Shown: positions 10,791 to 24,287, counted from the first letter of the stretch. The stretch: 64,000 nucleotides of DNA from Rhodamnia argentea (GCF_020921035.1 NC_063155.1:23429294-23493293), one strand, 5' to 3'. The notes: generated by a model not told the origin, from the sequence alone. Numbers and translations: made by a program.

Positions 10791-13763
10791 ATGGAGGAAC
10801 AGTTCATTCTCAGGGTTCCGCCTTCTGTTGCCGAGCGAATAGAACGACTTTTGAATGAAGATGCATCTTCTTCTGATGACAAGGAGTTAGATTTATCTTT
10901 CTCTGGTATGAAACCTGTATCATCTGTGCCTATGAAAGAAATATAAGCATTTATGAAAAATTAAGCCCGCTAGAATGGAGATTATATCTAGTTGTATATC
11001 TTATCATTAACTATCTGCCAAGTAGGGTTGTGCACCGGTCCCAGTTCAATCCAGGAACTTGCCCAAACCAGCCTGGACCAACCGGTTCCGGGTAGGTTCA
11101 CAGTTGAACTGAGTAGGTTCGCTGGTAAAAAAAAACCTGGGAACCGGCCTGGACTGGTTCGATTCTCTGTTTGAGTCTCTGAACTGGCGGTTCTACCTGG
11201 AAACTGCTTTGACCAGGCTGGTTCCCGGGTGAGCCAGCTTCTAGCTGATTTTTGGCCAGAAAGAGATATTGTTTCATTCAAATGAAAATTGTGGTTATGG
11301 CGAACTTGGGATGATTCAAACTCGAGCTGACCAAATTCGTTCGTGATACCCCAACCACTTCACCGGGAAAGTACCATTACATTGTATATCTCGCAAAATA
11401 TGCCCCAACCACTTTGCCAAGGAAGTACCATTTCGTGGTGTATCTTGAAAAATAATCTTCATATACGACATATATTAATTGAAATTTAGAGAAGTTCAAC
11501 CTACAAATAAAAACCTTACTGTATGTCCCCGTTCCTTCTAACATGCTGCTGTCTCTTTATCATCTAGTGCCTCTCTTTTTGTGTCTCTCTATCATCTCAT
11601 GCTTGTCCCCTCTCTTTTTTTTCCATCAAAATGCTCATCCCTTCTTAAGTCTCTCCTTCATGAGTCGCACACGCTCACCGCCTCACCTTGCACTCGCCGG
11701 TCGCCAATGTCGCCTTGTCTTGCCACTGACGTTGCTCCTGCCTCAAGTCGCCCTCTCTCTCTTTACACACACATACACACGGGTTTAATTTTTGCGAAAT
11801 GGCAAAACAAAAAAGACCCGGTTCCATCCCGGTTGGTTTGACGTCAGGCCAGTTTCCAAGGAATCAGATTTGTTTTTTGGTTCCACAAACTTTGGACAGG
11901 TCATGATCAGATAGGTTTCAAATATTAGTGCGGGAACCTGCCTATGGAAGCGATCACACGTACTAGAAAGGTTCTCAATTAGGATTATAGGCTTATTTAG
12001 GAATTACAGTTCCTGAAAGGAAAACTGACATTACCACTGGCGATTCTCTCCTTTCTTGGATGTTGGGATGGAACAGGATGGTCGTCTCATCATATTGTCA
12101 TATCTGGGATACTAGTGAAAATGCCTTTTCTAGTAAGGTGCTGTTTGTTTTATTTAGTCATTCTTATGCTTTCATATTGCATAAGATAGGGGCAGAGTTG
12201 AATTTAACATCCTAAAAAGGCTTTGCATATTTTGGTTTCCGATTTGTTTTGTTTTCTACTTCTCTTGGCAGAGGATGGGAGAACTGGAACTTTTGTTATT
12301 GGAAATGACCGTTTCACAGCCTCTCTGATGGATCTACCAACTGTTGTAGAGTCTTACAAGACATTTGATGATACTAATTTAATTAAAACTGCCGACATTG
12401 GTCAGGTGAAGGTTATTTTTTCTGAGTTGCAGCACTTTTACTTCATCCGTGCTCTTTTTTCTGAAAAATTGTTCACATGTACAGATGATAATGGTCAGAG
12501 AACCAGGAGATCCTGCCCCAGAAGTGGTGGAGTACAGACATGGTCTAACTCCTCCTATGAGGGATGCACGCAAGAGAAGATTCCGCAGAGAACCTGACCT
12601 AAATGTAATAATCGTCTCCTCCTTCTTTGAGTATGTGTCTGTTTTTCTGCCCCCCTGCGGGATTGGGGGGAGGGGGGAATTTGATTAGGAATGGTAGGGA
12701 AGAAATAGGTTCTGCTATCTATGGTGAATCGCATTGTAAGCCACAAAGTTTCAACTTAGCATCATTAAAGTTGTTTGACATGGATTCATCACACATACTG
12801 ATAATCTAACTGGTTGATGTGTGTTGAAGGCAATACCATTACATTTGTTTTTGTAGTTTCTTGATATATAATCACCTCATCTTCTTTACATGCTGCAGCC
12901 TGAGCTTGTGCAGCGTGTTGAAAAGGATCTGTTGAACATCATGGCTGGTGGGACAGCAGAAAATGCTGATATCCTTTGAAGCTAATATCTATTTCTTGAT
13001 GCTATCAAAAATCTAATATCTATTCCTTATATAGTAGAAGTAGGCATATCAGCATCTGCTTGTTCATTAACTCGTATCCGTTGCTTAGGTTGGTCAATAT
13101 GGGTTTTTGAGTGCCTTATGTGCTTCAAGCAAGGTTTCAAATACTCGCATTTGCTGATTTAATAGCTTTCATCACTTTCCTTGAGGCATCTAAGTTGTTG
13201 AATTGATCATCCCAGCACTAATGTCAAGGGATGAGTTGGTAATGCATATACTGAGTGCAGATATTCTAGTTTTCTCTTTTAGGTTCTTATTTACGGGAGA
13301 TTTAGCATGTGAACTGTGTTTTTTTGCACAGATGGCAACTGCCATTGTTGGTTTCTAACCTTTTCCTTTTTTTGGGTGGTATCTGTGCGGATGTGCATCT
13401 TGCCTCTACCACATTGATTGAGGCACATCTACGTTGTCCAATCTATGATCACAGTTGTAAGGTCAACAAATGAATCTAATGCATATTAAGTAGAGAGGTT
13501 ACGGTTCTCTCTTTAGGCTCGTATGGGACATATAGCATGCGAATCCACTTTATTACGCAGATAGCACCTGCCATTGTTTGATTTTTCCTTGATTTGGTGA
13601 CGCACATGTGGACATGGCCGAGCAAGAGGAAGATGAAAATTCCCGCAAACCAGGCAAGAAAACTGCGCCTAAGCCCACTGCAAAACCCAAGGTGCCAGAG
13701 GCTGAGGCTAATGCGAGGGAACCTGAAAGAAGCGAATCTGACGAATCTGATGAATCGGGCTAA
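10791..13763 (+). CDS. TAF7: TFIID subunit TAF7
   Basis: TAF7 is a subunit of TFIID, the general transcription factor that recognises promoters for RNA polymerase II in the nucleus. Coding exons are 10791-10905, 12272-12405, 12485-12604, 12899-12968 and 13606-13763, joining in phase to 198 residues, the usual plant TAF7 length. The TAFII55 N-terminal domain covers roughly residues 4-150, with MEEQFILRVPPSVAERI at the start, the TFVIGND block, MIMVREPGDPAPE and LTPPMRDARKRRFRREPDLN. The tail is acidic/Lys-rich and ends in SESDESDES-G. Four introns separate these exons. The first three are GT-AG. The fourth (12969-13605) starts ATATCCTTT and ends AC, and only this AT-AC choice keeps the frame (NADVDMAEQEED). 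The start is the conserved MEEQ methionine, just after an acceptor. The first intron carries a GGTTCC repeat block. I see no damage, so the gene is probably functional. Confidence 0.93.
11022..11240. repeat. GGTTCC-family repeat inside TAF7 intron 1
   Basis: CCGGTTCC, GGTTCC and CCTGG words are packed into this part of the first TAF7 intron, with a relative again near 11815-11890. It matches the dispersed family seen intergenically and explains most of the unusual intron length. Confidence 0.5.
12969..13605 (+). other. U12-type AT-AC intron of TAF7
   Basis: The 5' end is ATATCCTTT (12969-12977), the consensus minor-spliceosome donor. The branch-site consensus TTCCTTGAT sits at 13585-13593, and the intron ends in AC at 13604-13605, about 13 bases after the branch A. 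There is no GT-AG alternative that keeps the frame and the conserved acidic tail. The flanking codon is split G/AT (Asp). Confidence 0.9.
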
Positions 13764-15718
13764 TTTGGATATTTCTGTTTTCTCTTGCTAGACAGTGAGG
13801 TCTCAGCTAATTCCGTGAGAGGTGGGACTGTTTGCTTGTATAATGGTGGCTGTCCCCTTCTTCATTGCTACTACATCAAACTAGTAATACAAATGTATTG
13901 GGGGTTGGTACTTCTGGCATGTTAGCTCAAAGTCTTTTACCCCGTGGTATTTTGTAACCAAGTAATTATCTTGAATATATGAACTATTTCTCTATTTCCC
14001 GATGGCCTGGAAGTAACAAAAGAGACATCTTGTTCTCTCTTCAACAATTTATTATCCTTAATGAACCCATGTAGATCCAACCATCTGTCGAGGGAAAATG
14101 ACTACTACCATGACTGGTTGCTTTGCTTTGATCGTGAATTGAAGTTATTTTGCAAGAACTGTTCAGGAAAAACTGAAATTCTGCGCTGAGACTTTGCTGT
14201 CTTGTGATCTTCTAACTCGACTCTCTTCAGTTGTGGCTGTGAATGGCCCTTGGGTTTTGCGTTTAGTACCATGCAGGCCCTAGCAGTAGCAGATACATCA
14301 TGATCAACTGGAGCCCAAAATGCTTGTAAACTTGCCAGAAAGTGCGAACATATTGGGTTGGATCAGTCGGGTGCTCGGCTGTGTATCTTCCTGGCCCAGT
14401 TTTATCAGCTATGCCCTACTCGGTCCTTGGACTGGAAACGTAGTCCATAGCATCTTGGTAACCTTTTGTTTTTTAATTCTGGCTTAGACAGGTGATAATC
14501 GTATAGATATCTGCAGAGCCAGCTAACTTCTGACTTCCTTGCTGGTTAAATCATGGAAACTTGTCTCCAGGGAATATTCTACTCCCCATATGATTCATGC
14601 CTGTAATATGATTTGCCGCTGCTGAAAATGGTCCGAGCTATTTCAGATCCGAGTGTTCCGTGGTACCTCCAATGTAGTCTCAGGTTCGTTGCTCGTAACA
14701 GGTCCAATGGATGCAATCATTTAGGACCATTATTTCTGGGGACATTATGAGAACAGCAAATGCTGCTTCTTGGTTCAGGAAAGTACCCTTTCGTGTCGGA
14801 GGGGTCCGTGAGGACATCTTGTTCGATCATAAATCTCGCAGCATCTTCTTAACATCGGTGGTTGAAGGAAAATCAATATTTTTCAAGGTTGTCCAGATTC
14901 CTTATAAGAGCTATTGTTTAGAGGAAGATTGCGGAAGATCGCGAAGCGACCTGCTCTAGAAGCTTACTACAAAGTTGTGACACGATCAATGTCGTGGGGC
15001 TAAGAGTTTGATTGGCATTGTGCCTCATGGTGTGTTGAATGGCTTTAGTTTCTAACTGGGTAGGGTTTGGTTGGTAGATTTGTGAAGAGATGCCAGCTTG
15101 CTCATTAGGTAAGATTAGGGTGTTGAGTATTTGACTTTGTCCGTGTTCTTGGAAGGATTCAAATCTCTTGGCTAAATCTTCTCTCAACTTAAAGAATCGC
15201 CTTCCTTGGTTTATTAAATGGTCAAACCATAATTCTAATCAAGATTTCAACTGTCGAACTCAAATGGGTGAACTCATCTCATCTTCTCAAGCTAATTCTA
15301 ATTGGTTTTTTTTTTTTTTTTGCCAAGAAGTTCCGACACGAGCCCTCTTCTGTTTAACGTGTGCTGGATCACGTGAAGCCCTACTTAGTCCAGTTCATTT
15401 CACACAGAGGAGGAAGCAAAACCAACCATCTTTGCTGGTTTTCGATTTCTAAGCCGACGTTTCTTGCTTTCTCGTCGATTCTTTTTGAGTGCTTTCAGAC
15501 GCAAGTTGGTTTGGTCTTTGCATTATCGATTTCGCCATTGACGTTGTACTTAAAACAGGTGTACATAAGATGTAATTACCTGTCGCACGGTCGTTTTATG
15601 TTTATGGAACTCACTAAACGTGCCTCGTGGGACACAAATGAAGCAGCTTGTGATCATCCGTTCCCAACCATTGAACCTCATTTCTTTTAGAGACTCTTCT
15701 TTGAGGCAAAGAAACTGT
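13764..15718. other. TAF7 3' flank, no further gene seen
   Basis: The first few hundred bases are probably the TAF7 3' UTR. Beyond it the frames are short and give no recognisable family. A poly(T) tract lies at about 15306-15322. Confidence 0.5.
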
Positions 15719-16345
15719 GGAAAATTGTCAGAAAATTCCTAAACCTTCTGCATTTTTGTCAATTCAGTCCTAAACCTTTTACGTTTATGCTAATTCAGTC
15801 CATCCAGCCAATTTTGGTAAATTAATGCTGACGTGAACAATTTTAATACTATTTTAATATTTTCTTTAAATTATTTTTTTCTTTCTCTTTCCTTTGTTCT
15901 TCCTCTAGTTGGTCGCTGCGCGAGACCGGCTAGGGGCTAGGGCCGGCGAGGTCAACATCGCTAGCCTCGGGCGAAGCTCACCCGCATTTGGCCCGAGCGA
16001 GGTCGGGCCTTGCATGGCTAAGGCGAGCCTCATTGGCCCTAGCCTCATTGGCCCTAGCCTCTAGCCAATCGCTATCGCTGATCGGCTAGAGGAAGAAGAA
16101 AGGGAAAGAAAAAATGAAAGAAAAGGAAAAAAATATAATTGGAAAAGATATTTAAATATTATAATAATTGTCTACTTTAGAGCCGACCGACATCCACGTC
16201 AATGTCGGCAGGCCAAAGTGACCAAATGGACTAAATTGAAAAAAAAAAAAAAACAAAAGGTTTATGATTGAATTGACAAACTTAAAAGGTTTAGAATTGG
16301 ATTGACAAAAGTGCAATATGTGTAGGACTTCTTCGACAATTTTCC
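15719..16345. mobile_element. Mutator-like TIR element, copy 1
   Basis: The left end GGAAAATTGTCAGAAAATTC and the right end (reverse complement GGAAAATTGTCGAAGAAGTC) form terminal inverted repeats. Inside the ends are direct phrases of the type 'ttcagtcctaaacctttt'. The centre holds an AT-rich core and a GC-rich block (15905-16090). No transposase is encoded. It belongs to the same family as the copies at 18767, 23342 and 49548. Confidence 0.75.
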
Positions 16346-18766
16346 CAAGACAGCCAATTTAAGGGTGGGGGGAGGAAATATTTTCACCGTAATCACCGTC
16401 ACGTCGTGTGTAAATATACTTGCTAATTATGTCAAGACAACAGCGAAGATGGAAAATACTTTTCAATAAATGTACTGTGAAGAACTAGCTCAACATTAAG
16501 AATACACATATATGTAGCTGAATGAAAACCATCAAATCCCACCAATATTGTGTAATTAGGAAGGGGTATAAGATTAAGAGGTCCAACGTGCTCCACTAGT
16601 ATGTACCTAATCAGAACGCGTAATGCTCTTCGAGGAGCCAACGAAAATGATTAGTCGGCCATGACAATTTTTCGCTCGTTGACATTAGTGTTGAACCCGA
16701 CATAATGGCAAGTCAAACAGTTACTTTATGCTCATGGACAAGTGAGCTAACTATTCCCATGAAGGGCGGCTTGCAACTAGAGAAGCTTGGAGTAAATTAA
16801 GGTATCTAAGTAGGTTGGTTATGCAGTAAATCATAATCAAATCAAGTTAAAAAGAACCGATTTTGAAATACACCCCTCTTTGCAATCAAGAAGGTTGGGC
16901 GGATGACGATGCAGACAAACTCAAAAATTTCGAAATTTAAGACACGGAGAACATCGCAAGTTGCTCGTTTGAAAAGTGGTTTTAAAAATTTTGGACTCGG
17001 AGATTGGCTTAGAATTAGGTTTTTGGCAGATAACATGACTCAGTTACGACGAAAAGTAATGTCAGGTTGGTTTGGCTGAATGCACATTCTTTTTTTGGGT
17101 GCAGTTGTAGCTATCCAAGGGCGTGTCTTAATTAGTTGACTTGTCTTGGTTTTGATTAACAAATCTCTCTAGGGCATAAGACAATGCTGTCCAGCACAAA
17201 TGCGGTGTCCTAAGCCTAGGGATGATATGACATTAGGTGAGAGTAGACCAGTGCTAGTTTCATGCACCGGAGTTGATTTTTCACGCTCTTTCATTCAGTT
17301 TTGCAGATGACGTGATGAGATTTAATGTATAGAAACTTATGTGTCTTCTCTCTAAAGTCTTGCTTTTAGTAGGTTTTTCATTTCGATCGAGACCAATGCA
17401 TTCGACGAAGGCGCCGTACTCGACCGTTGACAAAAGGGTTTTTGAAAAAGTGGGTGAGATTTATCTACTAGCTAGTGTGAGGCACGGGAAGTAGGGTGTG
17501 GAATCGGGAAGATCTTGCTTTTATTATCGTTGAATGTCGAGGCGTCTATAACTTAAAAGTATAGTAGCCGCTTTTTTTGAAATAAATAACTCTCGAGATC
17601 GTGACGCCTTGTTCCAACAGCATACATATAGATCACGGCTATGGGATAATTTGTGTCCGGATTTATCGTGTGAAGTGATCTGATCTCTTCCAAAACTAGT
17701 TAAATACGATTCAATTCGAGCTTTATTGAATCATCTGCGATCCACCTGAAAGGCACAATCGAATGGACAGCTCAGGATCTTGACACTGGCTCTGCATGCA
17801 TATAATACACCGACCATAACTTTTCACATCTTATTCCATTAGGAGAGCGTGGGTCCGACGACTTTCTGGGTTCCCGTCGCGCATAACCTTCGTGGATGTG
17901 GAAAATGGTCGACGATCCATCTCCAACACCATCTTTTCAGATGACTAAAAAGGCATAACATCGGTATGTATCCGTCATTGGGTGGGACCCCCCACGAGAG
18001 AAATGGACGGTGATTAGGTGATGTAGATCATGATGGTTCAGTCTTAGTCAAGGTCTAGTGGATTGGATTGCCCGCTTTGCTGGGAACAAAAGGTCCATCT
18101 GGTCCGACCCATGTGGTCCACGGTTTGTCCAAAGGAGGCACAAAGATGCACCGTCCTTCTGTTTCAGTGTGTAAAGTGTAAACCCCTGAGCACTTCCAAT
18201 TCCGGGTACCATGAATTCCTTGATGGATAGTTGTGACATCCTAGAAGATGCATTGGATTGAAAAATGCTCCGATTACTACTTTAGAATTATGCATCAATG
18301 GTCGATTTGTTTAATTCGATCATCGATGAACTGATCGAGTTGGTATGCACCACAGTTCCTCCACCATGATTGCAGTTTCATAGATAACCATGTTTTAATC
18401 CCACCGGAGCCGGTGAGAATTCCTATTTTCAAACGCATGTCGATTGCTATAGCGTTTCTTGTCATACATGAATCTACGTAATAGGTATATATACAAAGCA
18501 ATTTATCATCTTGGAAGTTATGTTGATGTGACATTAGGCAATGATATTCAAGAAAACCTTTTTGATAAAATAAGCATTAGGGGTAATCGGTTTTAGGGTG
18601 GATAAATTCCCACCTTGAAACAGGATCGGACAAAGTCGTTTCTTGGTTTGTGGAAGCGAGAACGACCCACCTAGCCCTCGAACAGGCGGTGTTTTCCTTT
18701 CTTTCTTAAGTACTATTTCTACAAGAAAATACTCGGGGCCGGTTTCGTCGGTTAGGTTTGGTCTTG
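16346..18766. other. Intergenic, no gene seen
   Basis: Short frames only, with no family motif and no plausible exon chain. A GGTTCC-family relative in reverse orientation, beginning 'taggggtaatcggtttt', lies near 18575-18760 and abuts the next transposon. Confidence 0.5.
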
Positions 18767-19362
18767 GGAAAAGTATCCAAAAAATCCTAAATCTTTTGTA
18801 TTGGTGCCAATTTAGTCCTAAATCTTTCAATTTGTTAATTTAGACCTAAATCTTTCACATTTATGCCAATTGAGTCCATCCGGCCAATTTTAGTCGAAAA
18901 TCCCCGACTTGAATGTTAGGCGGCCTACGTGGTACACCTAGCACCGATGAGAGCATTTTTCTTCATATTTTTTAGTATTTTTTTTTTGTGTTTTCTACTT
19001 TTTTTTTTACTTTGTTTTATTTTTGGACGGAGGGCCATGTAGGACGACACCCAAGGGAATATAAAATGAGAACTGCTAGACACTCATGCCCGATCGTGAG
19101 ACTGCCTGTTGAAGGTCCGATGGCACCTTGCTCCAACTTGAGCTATGCAACAACAAGATGCCCCTTGATCCTTACCGAATGTGCTTTAACAGTCTCCCTG
19201 AAATTGTCCGACATACACGTCAGAGATTTTCGGTCAAAATTGATTAGATGGATCGAATTGACATAAATGAGAAAGATTCAAGACTAAATTGGCACAATTG
19301 AAAGGTTTATGACTAAACCGACTCTAATGCAAAAGATTTAGGACGTTTTGGACACACTCTCC
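18767..19362. mobile_element. Mutator-like TIR element, copy 2
   Basis: It begins GGAAAAGTATCCAAAAAATC and ends with the inverted counterpart (taggacgttttggacacact). The sub-terminal phrases 'ccaatttagtcctaaatctt' and 'aattggcacaattgaaaggt' are mirrored. It is non-coding, and the right end is slightly degenerate. Confidence 0.75.
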
Positions 19363-22300
19363 GTCCGGTCCCCCCCGCGCCCCCCGAAATCGGGCACCGT
19401 GCTGATTATTTGAGGCTTTAAAATTTCAAAATTGGAAACCATCTAGAAACGGCCCGAACCCCGTTTCAATCTAATGTGCACATGACGATACATCACGTGA
19501 GGCACAACCCATTCACACACGCCCTTTTCCGATGTCATGGGCAACGAGTCTTGAGACTCTTTATGAGCAATGCTATGTGGACACACACGGGATGGGTCTG
19601 GTGGTCCGCCGGCCAACCGGCCGGCCTTGAAGTCATGAAGAAGACCCCACCACCGCATTTTGACCTTCCCGAGGGGCGGCGCGTCTTCCTGCTTTGGGTG
19701 TGAGTGCATGTCAGCTCACATGGTGTGCGACTGTTCAACTTCCCAAGCCGTGCCAAAAAAAAAGCACGAATTCAAGTCAAATTAATCCTAATGGGGAGAC
19801 AGAAAGAGGCGCGAAACTCTTATTTGCGGTTGAGACTTGGTAGTCCCCTTGATGGAAATCGGAATCAAATTTGGACACCACCGATCTTATTTTAGTCGTA
19901 TACGTGTCGGCCATACACAACACCTAATTATATGTGAGTGAATTGTCTGCATGCATGGAGTCGTGGAAGGGTCTCGTGAGGCTGGCTCTGGCTGTATATA
20001 ATCGTTTTTTTCTTTTTAAGTCGATTTCTCATATGATTGCGTAGAGCTTTCTTTGTACTTTCCTCGTTCAAACGGATGTTGTATTACATTTATGTGTTCT
20101 CGCATTATTTATTCATTAAGTGGTATAGATATAAGACTGGCCTCCGAGGAAAATCTGATAAGGTGAAACTTAGCTAGGAAGCATCGATACTCTTCGGGGG
20201 CCTCCGTGTCGTGTCGGACGCTTGTCGAATACTCTGACACTCTCCAACATATGACTCACACTTGGTCAGTACTCCGGACATGCCATTGATACGTGAGTCC
20301 AACATCTCGACACGCACACGATCGATTTTAAACATCTTCAATAAATTAAGGGTGAAAATATAAATTTATCAAATATATATATTTAAGTCATATATTCAAC
20401 CACCCTAAAATTAATATAACCAACCAAAAAAAAAAAAAAACTAATCATGAATCCCGACCAAAAGAAAAAGAAGAAAAAGAATAAGAAACTCACCGCTGAT
20501 ATTTATGCATATGTATGTATGATAAAATTATTCATGCATATATAAAAATATAGTTTTTAATATATAGCGTATCACAACACGTCGAAATTCTCTATTTTTT
20601 TAGAAATGACGTGTCGGTGAGTTGTGTCGTATCGTGTCACGATGCCAATGCTACTTAGGAACTTAGATTGCATGTGAATTGTTTTAGTGAAAAAGCAGAA
20701 GGAGAATTAGGATTAATTGGCACAATCAAAACTGGGTTTGGAAAGGAAGGAATCGAAAGCATCAAGTAGCTCCAGCTAGAAATATATTTTTCTATTTTTA
20801 TTCCCTAAATGAGTTTTTGAGCAGAGAAACACATTTGATAACGACACAAAATGATGGAAGATAGGGTTGCGATGAGAGGCGAAGCTACGGTTGCAGCGAT
20901 AGAAATTCGACTACAATGGCAAGTAGAGATTTCAAACGAGTGGGTAAGGTCGAAAATGGTCCGACTCTTTTTGACCTATTTTCATAAAATACAAATTTAA
21001 TGATCCAATTAATTAAAAAAAACTTACATCTTATAAATTTTTATTTATTTATTTTTCTTTCTTTTCTCTTTTTAATGAGTCGCCAAATGTCCTTTCCACC
21101 TGCCAACCACCGAAGGTGGAAGTTATTTTTTATTTCTGCTTCTATTTTAAACTTATTTCCGGGCTAAAAATTTATCATAGAAATAGAAAAATGAAATTGC
21201 GTTACCAAATAGATCTCTGTTCAAATCTGTTCTCGAGAACGTAACAAAAAATTTATCATGCATGCCTGAGAATCATGAAACCAAAACTCTTATTTTCCTA
21301 CTCAAATCATCCCTCAATTTTCATTCACCCAAATTCCTTTTGTTGTTAAGTAAATCAAGGGTTTTGTTTGGAGCATATACTAGTTATTATTTGCAACATT
21401 TGAACTTTTTTTTTTTTTTTTTTTGCATATGGCACCCTGAATCTTTGAAACACACGCACATAATTTAGCTTTTAAGATCACGTGCAACATATTAACTTTT
21501 TTTCTTAATTTTTGGAACTTGAAATAATTTTGTGGGATATCTATTATCTTTCCTCATTTTTGTTGTAGCACCAGAACTTGTAATATGCAGAGTCATTTGG
21601 GATTTTTCCTTATCCGTTAAGTTAAAATATAAATACACCTTTTAGCCTTCAAAGCTCGGGAAAGCAACCGCACCTGTTTTCTTTTTTTTGCCTGTTAAAA
21701 TTATACAGATTCCTAATAAGCTTTTGCTTAATCAAGTCTTCGAGCAGCACGCGACAACACGATTTCTAGATATTCGAAATGCTCGACATTTCGTAAGAAA
21801 AACGTGATATAAGCACGTAAATTTGCTTAACTTCGTACTCTTTCAGAGGCTTGATATCCTAAACAATCTTCAACTTTAGCTCTTTATTTTGCCTCATAAA
21901 AAACCTCTCAGTTTAGGGTTTCGTTTGTTTCTCGAAAAAATAACTTTTCGAAGAACGTTTTTTGTATTTTGCGGCATTTGGTTTGCAAAAAATTAGCTAG
22001 TTTAGACCTTCCATGAAAAAAACTCCTTCGAAAGTGAGGAAAATGTTTCCCACTTTTGAGAAGAGCAAAACGTTTTCCTCATCTTTCCTTCCTCCTCTCT
22101 TTCATATCTTCTTTTTTCTTAATTATTTTTTTACTTTCTTTTCATTTTTTTTTTTTCAAAATTCAATTTTTTTTATAATAATTTTGACTATTTTTCTTTT
22201 CCTTTCTTCTTCGGCAGGTCGCTGCCCACGACCATAGCAGGTGGCTTGGCCACGTAGGACAATTCAAGTCCACCTCGGTGAATTTTTTAGGGTATGCTAT

Positions 22301-23341
22301 TAACTGGGAGTAGTTGCTAGCAAGCTGGTTAACACGCACTGTGCGAATTACAGGCTAGCAACGTAGGAGCTGAAATTCCAATGACTCATCGCATGCTCGG
22401 ATCACTATTATACAAGCCCGCTCGGCAGTAGCCTTCTAGAAATGACAAAGAATCTGATTTTCTTACCGTCATCATCCAAGTTGAGAGAAAATATTTTTCT
22501 TTTCTTCATCCTATAAAATGCTCTCTAAATTTTATATTTTAGAGTTCAGATACAATAGTTTAAGCACGTGCTTGGGTCCGAAGGACTTTTATCATATTGC
22601 AAAGACAATTGAAAGCATACGAAACGTGAGGGAAGCCCAAGAGTCGGGGCGACCAAGAAGGCAGCAAGGCGTTTCTCATCTGTCAAGCGGCGGGCACGTG
22701 AAGACAAGAAGACACGATCCAGCAAATGTCAACTCTGTCCTCGACGTTTGACTCGAACGTTGTTCGCGTGGCTTGACTCCTCCTCCTCCTCCTCCTCCTC
22801 CTCCTTCTCCACCTTTTCCCAACAACGCAACCTCTTGATGTTGATCAAAAATGCGTCGGCGCTTGGCCAAAGCGCGTCCCCGTCCTTCCTTCCTTCCTTC
22901 CTTCCGGGCTTTGCTTCGGAACTTTCACGGCAAAAGCGCAATCCCCACTCCTCGACCAACCAAAACGACCCAGTCCCTTCCCTCCTTCTCGTTTATTTTA
23001 TCCTTGTTTTTGTACTAGCTTTTTTATATTTTAGCTCACTTGTTGGGGTGTGGTGGTGCTGGCCAGCTATATGCTTCTGGCGGAGGAAATACTTAGATTT
23101 GATCTCGAGTTCGATCTTGAAAGTCAGTGGCGTTTTTTTCCGTTTTAGCTCTCGATTTGCCCTAACGACGACGACGACATGGATGAGGATTTCAAACTTT
23201 TCCGACATTTTCCCAATTCCGACTGTCTGGCGGTGGGGTGAACTGTAGCAACGCCGAAAAATTCAGACCGCGACCTTCACGCGTCTTTTCCATCCCCCGC
23301 CCCCCCATGTCCCCTCGACATGGCCAAATGTTTTTCTTACC
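19363..23341. other. Intergenic, repeats and microsatellites
   Basis: No gene can be supported. At 20190-20660 words such as cgtgtcg and gacacg recur in both orientations, suggesting a decayed inverted-repeat transposon. Poly(T) tracts lie at 21408-21424 and 22100-22200. A (TCC)n microsatellite spans about 22777-22806 and a (CCTT)n tract about 22883-22905. The Ser-rich open frame over these is a low-complexity artefact. Confidence 0.5.
22777..22806. repeat. (TCC)n microsatellite
   Basis: About ten TCC units, followed 75 bases later by a (CCTT)n run. Confidence 0.85.
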
Positions 23342-23874
23342 TTGGAAAAAGTGCTTAAAAAAAAGTCCTAAATCGAATTGTATCTGTGCCAATTCAGTCC
23401 CGAATCGTTTGTTGGTGTCAATTCGGTTTCTTGCCTTTTACGTTTATGTTGATTGGGTCAATTCGACCAATTTTGACCGGAAATTTTTTGGTGCGAACGT
23501 CGGTTGTCATACATGGCATGGCTGGCGTGATGAAGATACTTTTTTTATGTCTTTAATTTTTTTTAATAATATTATGATTTTTTTCTTCTTTTTCCTTTTT
23601 TCAATCATTAAAAAAATTATTAAAATTATTTAACATTGTCAAAATACTTTTTAAAAATATCTACGTCAAGATCGGCCGTACCGTGTAGAACAGTCCATGT
23701 CCACTTCGGTGAATTTCCGGCCAAAATTGGCGGGATTGACTCGGTTAACATAAATACAAAAGATTTAGGACTGGATTAGCACCGATGTAAAATGTTTATG
23801 ATTGAATTGGCATCAATAAAAGGTTTATGACTGAATTAGCACTAACGTAAGAACTTTTTTTTAACACTTTTCCC
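23342..23874. mobile_element. Mutator-like TIR element, copy 3, with 9-bp target duplication
   Basis: The element starts TTGGAAAAAGTGC and ends CACTTTTCCC. It is flanked on both sides by the identical 9-mer TTTCTTACC (23333-23341 and 23875-23883). A 9-bp target duplication with terminal inverted repeats is typical of Mutator-like elements. The interior repeats the family phrases 'aattcagtcccgaatcgttt' and 'gaattggcatcaataaaagg' and encodes nothing, so it is non-autonomous. Confidence 0.85.
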
Positions 23875-24245
23875 TTTCTTACCCTATCCCATGTTTTGTG
23901 CTTTGTATCTCTCCAAAATTTTGAGAATGAAAGTTTGCGAATAAGATAAAGATGTGAAGAATGTGTATATTGGTTTAACGATGATTGGCATGAATGTCCA
24001 TGTGTTCCGCAAGGCTTCGGGTGTTCCCCTCGAACGGAGGTCTAAGCGTGAATATCGCGAGATTGGGAAAAATAAAAAAAAAACATTTAAAATTAAAGAT
24101 GTATCGGTTTTTCTTTTCCATTTTTTTTTCTTTTTCATCATTCGCGTTTCCTCCTTTAGCCGGTCGTATGTAGAGAGTATAGAATGATTGAGAAAATCAG
24201 CTATTACATGGCAGTCGATTATGCTGAACAACAAATAGGTGTCTT

Positions 24246-24287
24246 GTCCCACATCGAAGAGATACGAGTGTTTGAACCAATATATAA
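24246..24287 (+). promoter_or_regulatory. Plant snRNA-type USE plus TATA at Pol III spacing
   Basis: GTCCCACATCG (24246-24256) is a perfect match to the plant upstream sequence element RTCCCACATCG. TATATAA follows at 24281-24287 with 24 bases between, the spacing known for Pol III (U6-type) plant snRNA promoters. No U6, U3 or other snRNA that I recognise follows. A T-run suited to Pol III termination lies at 24370-24373. It may be a relic or lie within a retroelement. Confidence 0.5.

Noticed and set aside
22748..23248. 166-residue Ser/Phe-rich frame
   Set aside because: It is generated by (TCC)n and (CCTT)n microsatellites.
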